From CAZSWR01 sp964610885 (GTDB lineage: Bacteria > Bacteroidota > Ignavibacteria > Kapaibacteriales > UBA2268), in assembly GCA_964610885.1 (NCBI GenBank), contig CAZSWR010000035.1, positions 1 through 32,779 on the forward strand: 32,779 nt of DNA. Direction: 5' to 3'. Below, one piece after another: positions 7,442 to 13,611 of this stretch. Position 1 is the first letter of the stretch. Each line of letters opens with the position of its first letter. The notes beneath the pieces are model-generated. The model was not told the origin of the DNA, did no database searches, and saw only the letters and a program-made list of their open reading frames with translations. The translations under genes were made by a program, and so were the position numbers.

Positions 7442-9886
7442 ATGAAAAGATTTCTACTGATTTGCGTGTTGTTGGCCTTGGCCACAGCAGAATTAATGTC
7501 CCAAACCGGATCCGTAACATATCAGGGAAGGTTGCTCGAGAGCGGTTCGCCCGTAACGGGAACGAGGACAATAGCAATTACAATATATGACGCACTGAAT
7601 GCCGGCAATGTCGTCGTTGCCACTCAAACCTTTACCAACACAACAGTTACGAATGGCCTGTATTCTGTGGAGTTAACTGGTGTTAACGCCACCGCCTTTA
7701 CTGCCGATGCTTACGTCGAGGTAACCGTCGGAAGTGTAACGCTTACGCCCAGGCTCAAACTGAACTACGTACCATTTGCGCTTGTATCGAAGGGTTTGTA
7801 TGGCGCAACTGGGAACGCATTTCTTTCGACTGACGGAGATCTCACAGATAATTCTGATGCCAACATACCAACCGAGAAAGCTGTCAAAACTTACGTCGAT
7901 GCGCAAATTATCGCAGGAGGCGGAGCCAGTACAGACCTAAGCAATTTGGTAGCAACCTCGATTAACCAAGCGCTCATACCCGACGCAAACAATTCCTATG
8001 ACCTCGGCACGGGCGGTAAAAGGTGGAAAGATGCCTATTTTGCCGGAACAATTACTGGCAACCTGACCGGAAATGTTACTGGTAACGTTACTGGTTCGTC
8101 CGGCTCGTGCACGGGAAATGCAGCTACTGCAACAAGTTCTACTACTGCCACTAACGCAACGAATGCAGCTAATTCTGCAATCACAAACGACGACGCTACG
8201 GCAGCTGAAATGTTCCCAACTTGGGTTACGACGGCATCGGGAAACCAAGCGCTGAAAACATCTTCTTCTAAGTTTCATTACAACCCATCGACTGGTGCGC
8301 TGTCGGCAACTCTGTTTTTGGGTAACTTATCTGGCGATATTTCAGGCAATTGCGCTGGGAACGCCGCAACTGCTACAGATGCCATCAATTTCACCGGTTC
8401 GCTCACCGGAGACGTCTCCGGTACAATGGATGCCACACAAGTGGACCAAGTTGGTGGAGTAACTGCTGCCAATATCGCTGCTGGCGCGACACTGGCCAAC
8501 AATGCTACCGACGGCAACACAGTTAGCACGATTGTCCGCCGCGACGGAAGCGGGGATTTTTCCGCAGGGGTAATAACTGCGACATTCGCCGGCGATCTGA
8601 CGGGAAATGTAACAGGTACAGCATCCCTTGCAACTTCTGCGGACAATGCAGTTAATGCTGCAATTAATGATGATGTTGCAACCGCCACTCCTGTTTATCC
8701 AGCTTGGGTGGGAAGCAACTCCGGCAACCAGCCATTGAAAGTATCTTCGACGGCATTGTACTTCGTGCCGAGCACGGGAGTGCTGACTGCAACTACATTC
8801 GAAGGAGATTTAACTGGTAACGTTACCGGAAACGTTTCGGGGTCGTCCGGCTCGTGTACAGGGAATGCTGCTACTGCTACATTAGCAACCACAGCTACTA
8901 ATGCAACTAATTTCACAGGTTCGCTCGCCGGCGACGTTACAGGACCAATGGGCACGACTGTAGTCGCTCAGGTCAACGGTGTTACTGCTGTCAACGTTGC
9001 AGCCGGCGCCAATCTGGCCAATGCAGCAACAAACTTAAATACTGTGAGTACAATTGTTCGTCGCGATGGAAGCGGGAATTTCTCCGCCGGGACTATTACT
9101 GCAAATATTACTGGAAATGTTTCCGGATCGTCAGGCTCGTGCACGGGAAATGCAGCTACTGCTACGACTGCTACTAACGCAACAAATGCTGCAATCACAA
9201 ACGACGACGCTACGGCTGCTGAAATGTACCTAACATGGGTCTCGACGGCTTCCGGGAATCAAGCGCTGAAAACATCTTCAACTAATCTTCACTACAACCC
9301 ATCGACAGGCGCGCTGTCGGCAACTGAGTTCATTGGTAATTTTACTGGCGATGTTACAGGGGATTGTTTGGGAAATGCTGCTACTGCTACAGCAGCTACG
9401 ACTGCCACTGATGCGACTAATTTCACCGGATCGCTCGCCGGCGACGTTACTGGACCAATGGGCACGACTGTTGTCGCTCAGGTCAACGGTGTTACTGCTG
9501 CCAACGTTGCAGCCGGCGCCAATCTGGCCAATGCAGCAACAAACTTAAACACTGCGAGTACAATTGTACGTCGCGATGGAAGTGGGAATTTTACCGCCGG
9601 GACTATTACTACAGCGGGTATTGTACTAACAGGCAAGACTGAGCTCTCGGTTGCCACCGAAAGCACTGATTTGAATTTAGATGATTATGCTGCGTACTCG
9701 ATTATTAAAGTCGCCCTTGCTGATGGTGGCGCAATGACCTTACCCTCAACAGGGGTTGTGGATGGTCAAATACTGATTATCATTAACGATTGCACGGCAG
9801 CAACACCCCTCACATCGGGTTCGATATCGATCGACCAAGGGAAAATGGCAGTCCTCGTGTATTACGGCCAATGGTATGCTCAATAA
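7442..9886 (+). CDS. Large secreted repeat protein with tail-fibre-like modules
   Basis: From the ATG at 7442 the product is about 814 residues; an in-frame GTG at 7397 would add 15 residues ahead of the signal peptide and is unlikely. A signal peptide (about 1-20, ending near MSQ) leads to a beta domain (about 20-110) beginning VTYQGRLLESG, common in secreted proteins of this group. A motif of phage tail/spike type (SYDLGTGGKRWKDAYFAGTI) follows. The middle is built from three modules of about 170 residues. Each contains LTGNVTG-type repeats, a SCTGNAATAT block, AITNDDATAAEM...SGNQALK...YNPSTGALSAT, and FTGSLAGDVTG...STIVRRDGSGNF. The C-terminus ends in a small beta domain (GQWYAQ). Composition is very rich in Ala, Thr, Asn and Gly with almost no Cys. 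No T9SS C-terminal domain or membrane anchor is visible. Role is unknown; a surface fibre or adhesin is a reasonable guess. Confidence 0.8.
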   Translation: MKRFLLICVLLALATAELMSQTGSVTYQGRLLESGSPVTGTRTIAITIYDALNAGNVVVATQTFTNTTVTNGLYSVELTGVNATAFTADAYVEVTVGSVTLTPRLKLNYVPFALVSKGLYGATGNAFLSTDGDLTDNSDANIPTEKAVKTYVDAQIIAGGGASTDLSNLVATSINQALIPDANNSYDLGTGGKRWKDAYFAGTITGNLTGNVTGNVTGSSGSCTGNAATATSSTTATNATNAANSAITNDDATAAEMFPTWVTTASGNQALKTSSSKFHYNPSTGALSATLFLGNLSGDISGNCAGNAATATDAINFTGSLTGDVSGTMDATQVDQVGGVTAANIAAGATLANNATDGNTVSTIVRRDGSGDFSAGVITATFAGDLTGNVTGTASLATSADNAVNAAINDDVATATPVYPAWVGSNSGNQPLKVSSTALYFVPSTGVLTATTFEGDLTGNVTGNVSGSSGSCTGNAATATLATTATNATNFTGSLAGDVTGPMGTTVVAQVNGVTAVNVAAGANLANAATNLNTVSTIVRRDGSGNFSAGTITANITGNVSGSSGSCTGNAATATTATNATNAAITNDDATAAEMYLTWVSTASGNQALKTSSTNLHYNPSTGALSATEFIGNFTGDVTGDCLGNAATATAATTATDATNFTGSLAGDVTGPMGTTVVAQVNGVTAANVAAGANLANAATNLNTASTIVRRDGSGNFTAGTITTAGIVLTGKTELSVATESTDLNLDDYAAYSIIKVALADGGAMTLPSTGVVDGQILIIINDCTAATPLTSGSISIDQGKMAVLVYYGQWYAQ
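8040..9610 (+). repeat. Tandem ~510-522 base coding repeats
   Basis: Three in-frame modules repeat inside the large secreted protein. The block starting at 8399 recurs at 8921 (522 bases) and 9431 (510 bases). The copies at 8921-9090 and 9431-9600 differ at only about ten of 170 positions by eye; the first copy is more diverged. A second block (around 8170-8310) is closely matched at 9190-9330 and more loosely at 8655-8800. Both periods are multiples of three, so unit loss or gain would keep the frame. Confidence 0.85.
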
Positions 9887-9918
9887 ACCAATATTAACAA
9901 CAAATAAAAGATAAGCTT

Positions 9919-10527
9919 ATGAAAACAAAATATCTTATTGCTGCGTTGTTGTGTTGGTTTGTTTTCTCATCTGCTTGGGCCACGCCAGGCTCAGTTGATG
10001 AAAAGAAAATGGCAGCGCCAGCGGCGGGGAAATCGTCAGGAGGCCTGTATTCGAATTATGGGATCATGGGCGAACCAACCGTCGGGCTGCAAAACAACGG
10101 AACAACCAACAATGTATTCGGGTTCCTTGCTGGACTTGATTTCTCCATAGTCATCAATACTAATAGCGTAGTAATGGATGGCTCGGACGTTTCCAGAGCG
10201 ATTTGCTACTGTTCGATCACCGACGACGCAGGATACTCGATTTCCTCGAGGGGTATCTGTAGGAATTCGAGCGGTAATCCGATAAAAACAGAAAACCAGG
10301 TGGCCTGTGGGTCTGGCAATGGTAATTACTCGGGAACCATCACCGGGCTTAGTACTGGGACAACGTACTACATCAGAGCCTGGGCCACAACATCAACCGG
10401 TTCAACCGTTTACGGCAACCAGCTAACCTATTCCACGATACCAACGCTCGGCGAGTGGGGCTTGATTGCCTTTATTAGCCTCATTGGGCTGATCGGCGGG
10501 ATTGTCGTTTGGCGGAAACTCTGTTAA
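9919..10527 (+). CDS. Secreted protein with IPTL-CTERM sorting signal
   Basis: A 202-residue exported protein. A signal peptide (about 1-21, ending SSAWA) is followed by a Gly/Asn-rich segment (about 40-75, SNYGIMGEPTVGLQNNG...FGFLAGLD) common at the start of secreted Bacteroidota-group proteins. A fibronectin-like segment (about 115-170) has GTTYYIRAWA. Residues 174-202 form a C-terminal tripartite signal: IPTLGEWG, a hydrophobic helix of about 17 residues, then a short basic tail (WRKLC). This matches the IPTL-CTERM class, which in other bacteria is thought to be recognised by a membrane sorting enzyme. The gene lies 32 bases after the repeat-protein gene on the same strand, so the two are probably co-transcribed, and a terminator follows. 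No sorting enzyme is encoded in the window. Confidence 0.8.
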   Translation: MKTKYLIAALLCWFVFSSAWATPGSVDEKKMAAPAAGKSSGGLYSNYGIMGEPTVGLQNNGTTNNVFGFLAGLDFSIVINTNSVVMDGSDVSRAICYCSITDDAGYSISSRGICRNSSGNPIKTENQVACGSGNGNYSGTITGLSTGTTYYIRAWATTSTGSTVYGNQLTYSTIPTLGEWGLIAFISLIGLIGGIVVWRKLC

Positions 10528-10554
10528 GATGCTCTGTGTTTAGTATTATTATTG

Positions 10555-10586
10555 AAGCAGTGGGGCCGTCCTCACTGCTTTTTTTT
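10555..10586 (+). terminator. Rho-independent terminator after the IPTL gene
   Basis: AAGCAGTG (10555-10562) pairs with CACTGCTT (10573-10580) around a GC-rich loop, followed by a T run to 10586. Confidence 0.88.
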
Positions 10587-10591
10587 AGGGA

Positions 10592-10685
10592 TCTATAACG
10601 TTTTATGGGTACTGTACCAAATACCATTAAGAGCGAGTTTATAATATCAAAATTATATTACCGCATAGCGGTTGTAGTATTGAAG
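10592..10685 (+). repeat. Dispersed ~95-base repeat, copy A
   Basis: This stretch aligns along its length with the reverse complement of 18262-18357. Shared segments include GGGTACTGTACC, AATACCATT, GAGCGAGTT and ACCGCATAGCGGTTGT. A shorter third match to its left end is at 26464-26490. The copy sits just past a terminator. It contains the hairpin ACCGC/GCGGT. No coding capacity is seen. Confidence 0.7.
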
Positions 10686-10704
10686 TGAGTTGTTTCCCCT
10701 ATGA

Positions 10705-10919
10705 GCCTGTTGAAATAGTAACTCTGTGCCATCCTACGGGTTAACCCGTAGGTTCGACCCAAGTCATATCTTCAGTATTATCAATGTATTAGCAAAATCC
10801 TTTCTTTAGCCCACTTTGAAAAAGGAGGTTGGGGGATTTGTCAGTATTTCTATGAGTTACTGCAACTTTGGCTATGGGGCAAGCCCCATTGTTGCAAGTC
10901 TTGTACTATTTCAACAGCC
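10705..10919. mobile_element. MITE-like element with 14-base inverted ends
   Basis: CTGTTGAAATAGTA (10707-10720) is perfectly inverted at 10904-10917, enclosing about 180 bases with no gene. Inside are a perfect 20-base palindrome (10733-10752) and an imperfect hairpin with ATGGGGC/GCCCCAT (10874-10889). The size, terminal inverted repeats and lack of coding sequence resemble a miniature inverted-repeat transposable element. I saw no clear target duplication, so the call is tentative. It ends 11 bases before the stop of the convergent acyltransferase gene. Confidence 0.5.
10733..10752. repeat. Perfect 20-base palindrome
   Basis: CCTACGGGTTAACCCGTAGG reads the same on both strands. It lies inside the MITE-like element. 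It could fold as a tight hairpin or be a protein-binding site; no T run follows. Confidence 0.7.
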
Positions 10920-10930
10920 TTCTAAAACTC

Positions 10931-11548
10931 TTAAAGCAACTCGGAATATAGCGCTTTTAGTTTCTCGGAGGATTCAGCAGAAAGGGCCGTGATGTCTTCC
11001 CGTGACAGCTCCGGCGAGAAGAATTGCGCTTCGGAGAATCGCAGCTCAATTTTGGCAAAGGGCCGTGGGAAAATGAACTTGTCCCAACTTTTGGAAAAGG
11101 ATTTGTAGCCCTTGATGTCCACGCCGCAGTAGTAAACAGGCCGATCGGTGCGCTGGGCGGCCACGATTGCGCCCACTTTGAATTCGTAACGCGGGCCGCG
11201 CGGGCCGTCCGGCGTCATCAAGACAATATTCGAATTCAATTTACCAACAATTTTACGAAGCACTTCGCCGCCTCCGCGAGACGAAGACCCGCGAATAAGG
11301 TCGAACTCCCAACGCTCGAGCAAGTCAGAAAGGAATTGTCCGTCTTTGCTCAGGCTGACGACTGCGCTTGCGCTTTTGTGCGCAAAATACCGCCACACGG
11401 GCATCATATACCCATGCCAGAAAGTAATAATAGCCGGGCCGCCGGCCGGTGGATTCACGACGCGAATGCGCCAAGTACGGCTGATTAGCCTGAGCAATCC
11501 ATAACCAATAAAATGTATAAGATTTTTAACCATATCAATTGAATTCAT
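10931..11548 (-). CDS. DUF374 lysophospholipid acyltransferase family protein
   Basis: A 205-residue member of the DUF374 branch of the glycerolipid acyltransferase superfamily. Near the N-terminus are a hydrophobic segment (about 8-25) and then FWHGYMMPVWRYF, with the likely catalytic His45. SKDGQFLSDLL (66-77), RGSSSRGG (86-93) and TPDGPRGPRYEFKVGA (112-127) are the other family landmarks. It probably acts at the inner membrane, transferring acyl chains in phospholipid or lipid A-type lipid synthesis; the exact acceptor cannot be told. The gene stands alone, divergent from the response regulator. On the minus strand TATTTTTG (11597-11604) upstream of its ATG could be its -7 element. Confidence 0.88.
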   Translation of the reverse strand: MNSIDMVKNLIHFIGYGLLRLISRTWRIRVVNPPAGGPAIITFWHGYMMPVWRYFAHKSASAVVSLSKDGQFLSDLLERWEFDLIRGSSSRGGGEVLRKIVGKLNSNIVLMTPDGPRGPRYEFKVGAIVAAQRTDRPVYYCGVDIKGYKSFSKSWDKFIFPRPFAKIELRFSEAQFFSPELSREDITALSAESSEKLKALYSELL

Positions 11549-11863
11549 TCCTATTCAGAATTTTTGGTTCACTTCAAACCGAACCAAATTGCTATGCAAA
11601 AATACGTAAGAATTTGCAAATGGTTACAAAGAAATAATCAAGGATTTATCATTTATCGTTGTTATTAATTAGTATAAATTTTTAACTCTATTTGATGAAA
11701 GGAAAAATAATTTATTGTTTTTTTCGTTAATTGCTATATATTTGCAAAATAGGATTGGAAAAAGGCGAATAGCTTTTTACTATACCCAAGCAAAGCACTG
11801 GTTTGAAATTCTAAAATCTTATTCTAATTGAAAATTTTGAATTTACTTAGGAATACATGATCT
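11549..11863. other. Divergent promoter region
   Basis: An AT-rich spacer between the leftward acyltransferase and the rightward response regulator. It holds a minus-strand TATTTTTG (11597-11604, CAAA 22 bases beyond) and a plus-strand candidate promoter at 11714-11744. No gene or RNA was seen. Confidence 0.5.
11714..11744 (+). promoter_or_regulatory. Candidate promoter of the response regulator gene
   Basis: ATTG (11714-11717), a 19-base spacer, then TATATTTG (11737-11744) fits the Bacteroidota -33/-7 pattern (TTTG, 19-21 bases, TAnnTTTG). Transcription would begin near 11751 with a leader of about 110 bases. Confidence 0.5.
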
Positions 11864-12352
11864 ATGCGTAAACCTTTTATTATGGTCGTAGATGACAATC
11901 GAATTACAACAAAGCTGCTCCGCCGGTACCTCGAGGCAAATGGCTACGAAGCCAAAGAGGCCTATGACGGAATCGATTGTTTGGAAAAAGTTGAAGAGAG
12001 ACTTCCCGATGCAATTGTGCTCGACGTTATGATGCCCCGCCTGGACGGATATGAAACAGTTAAGAGACTGAAATCCCAAGATCATACGAAGCACATCCCT
12101 GTCGTCATCGTAACGGCATTGAACGACGTCGCGAATCAAATCAAATCTATCGAAGCCGGAGCCGACGACTTCCTTAGCAAACCAATCGAAGAGAAATTGC
12201 TCATCGCCAAGGTGAAACTGCTCAGTTCGCTCAATATTGAATTGCAAAAATTTACAGCGCTTGCCGACGCGATCACCAAATCCTCCAATGGCGGCCCGGC
12301 AATTGCCGGAAGAACTGTCGAGTCGATTCTCGCAGAAAACGGATTTGAATAA
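11864..12352 (+). CDS. Receiver-only response regulator
   Basis: A 162-residue CheY-like receiver. The acidic pair Asp10-Asp11 (VVDDN), phosphoacceptor Asp54 (VLDVMMP), Thr84 (VTALND) and Lys106 (SKP) are all present, so it should be phosphorylated and switch normally. After the receiver (about 5-120) there is a C-terminal tail of about 40 residues, apparently helical, with no DNA-binding or enzymatic domain. It therefore probably acts through protein contact. No histidine kinase is encoded nearby, so its partner must lie elsewhere. AGGA stands 11 bases before the ATG. A strong terminator shared with the convergent gene follows. Confidence 0.9.
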   Translation: MRKPFIMVVDDNRITTKLLRRYLEANGYEAKEAYDGIDCLEKVEERLPDAIVLDVMMPRLDGYETVKRLKSQDHTKHIPVVIVTALNDVANQIKSIEAGADDFLSKPIEEKLLIAKVKLLSSLNIELQKFTALADAITKSSNGGPAIAGRTVESILAENGFE

Positions 12353-12380
12353 GCTACTTGGATTAATTCAAAGGCAATAT

Positions 12381-12424
12381 AAATAGCCGAACTATCTTTA
12401 ATTGATATGTTCGGCTATTTTTTT
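12381..12424. terminator. Bidirectional terminator between convergent genes
   Basis: AAATAGCCGAAC (12381-12392) pairs with GTTCGGCTATTT (12409-12420), followed by T residues on the plus strand. The right arm overlaps the TAG stop codon of the leftward gene (12415-12417). It can serve the rightward response regulator and probably also the leftward gene. Confidence 0.85.
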
Positions 12425-13473
12425 ATATTTTTCCGAAGCAAGTTGGTTGGCAATTTATAAACATTCGGAGGTTGCGGCTTTTCCTCTACCTTCTTGGCCT
12501 TGGCGGGTTTGGTGGCCGGTTCTTCGGGAGCGTCTGAACTGCCGCCATCGAGCAGCTGTGGATTCGAGGGCGTCGTGTGTGGCTCCTCCGTTTCGGGTGC
12601 GTCCATTTTCAAATCGTTAATGGCACGAATCCCTCGTTGGAACAGAGATTTCACCTCATCAACTCTCGGTGCGATGAAATCGCCTTGTGGCTGGATTTGC
12701 GGCCCGCCCTCATCTCTCGTGGGTTCCGATAGATCAATCAGTTTTTCATCTCGGCGCACGCCCATGTCTTCCAATTCGATTAGGCTTTCGTTTTCGTTAT
12801 CGCCAATTCCATTTTCAGACTTGATTACTCCCACCTCGCGGATAATTTCGTCCAATTCATTCCTCGATTTAATTGCCCTTGCATCGGAATTGCTAATCTC
12901 TTTTTTCATTGATGGCTCGAGCACATCGGGATTTCCGGCCGGTCGGCGGTCTATGTCATTAATGGCAGGCGTATAGAACTCCCCTTCCGAATGAACCGTT
13001 ATTGAAGATTTATCATCATTCAAATCGTTTACAATCAAATTGCTCTGCTCTGGTTTCGCGACTGGCTTGACATCATCCGACTCGACTACCGACAGATTGC
13101 TAATCCGTGAAACTGCCTCGAGTGCGCTTTTCTTGGGAATGAAGATATCATTGCCGATGCTGACAGCCGGATGGTTGATCTGGGCAATCCTGACAGACTC
13201 GCCCTCGCGAAATGCCACGCAAAGCGCCCCCACAGTAATCGTAAGTTCGCCCTTACGAAATCGTATCGATGCGTTGCCATCGGAGACCTCCGCATCGGCG
13301 CCCAAATGCTTCGCGAAATCGTGGACGGAAATAAATTCCTGTCCGTCAATTATGTTTGCTCTCGAGCTTCTCGCTGTCTTCGATGATGGGCGCGGAGGCA
13401 ATGCAGCCGCATCCATTCCTGCCAAGGCTATGATCAGCACTATAAGTATAATATTTGATTTATTGAAATACAC
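12415..13473 (-). CDS. Secreted protein with Cu-amine-oxidase-N-like domain
   Basis: From the GTG at 13473 the product is about 352 residues. I chose this start because a signal peptide follows at once (hydrophobic run IILIVLIIALAG, ending near DAAA). A minus-strand TATATTTG at 13528-13535 would also place the transcript start near 13521, downstream of the longer ATG at 13584. ATG 13518 is another option. The mature N-terminal third (about 30-125) has the pattern of the copper amine oxidase N-terminal/stalk domain: IIDGQEFISVHDFAKHLGAD, then short beta strands and NDIFIPKKSALEAV. The rest is acidic, low-complexity and probably disordered, ending in a Pro/Lys-rich tail. No catalytic domain is attached, unlike amidases that often carry this domain. 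Function is unknown; a cell-wall or envelope binding role is a guess. Confidence 0.7.
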   Translation of the reverse strand: MYFNKSNIILIVLIIALAGMDAAALPPRPSSKTARSSRANIIDGQEFISVHDFAKHLGADAEVSDGNASIRFRKGELTITVGALCVAFREGESVRIAQINHPAVSIGNDIFIPKKSALEAVSRISNLSVVESDDVKPVAKPEQSNLIVNDLNDDKSSITVHSEGEFYTPAINDIDRRPAGNPDVLEPSMKKEISNSDARAIKSRNELDEIIREVGVIKSENGIGDNENESLIELEDMGVRRDEKLIDLSEPTRDEGGPQIQPQGDFIAPRVDEVKSLFQRGIRAINDLKMDAPETEEPHTTPSNPQLLDGGSSDAPEEPATKPAKAKKVEEKPQPPNVYKLPTNLLRKNIKK

Positions 13474-13527
13474 TTCTGTTCGTCTATCCCCAAAAAACAC
13501 ATAAAAAGCAGAACACATTCCGCCGCG

Positions 13528-13535
13528 CAAATATA
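13528..13535 (-). promoter_or_regulatory. Candidate -7 element of the secreted-protein gene
   Basis: TATATTTG on the minus strand matches TAnnTTTG. The -33 is poor (TTCG about 19 bases upstream). If used, it places the transcript start near 13521 and favours the GTG start at 13473. Confidence 0.35.
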
Positions 13536-13611
13536 ACAATACAAATGTTGTTCCCGAAATCTTTTTTTTGGGATCACATGGCAAAATATTTCTTTAAGTG
13601 AATCAATTAAT

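Noticed and set aside
8278..9666. Several minus-strand open frames opposite the repeat protein
   Set aside because: They recur with the same period as the plus-strand repeats and are mirror translations of it.
10745..10765. GGTTCGACCC resembling a tRNA T-loop
   Set aside because: The flanking bases do not form a T-stem, acceptor stem or anticodon arm; the sequence is the edge of the 20-base palindrome.
13474..13584. Longer N-terminus for the secreted stalk-like protein
   Set aside because: The extra 37 residues are not signal-like, and a candidate promoter at 13528-13535 falls inside them.
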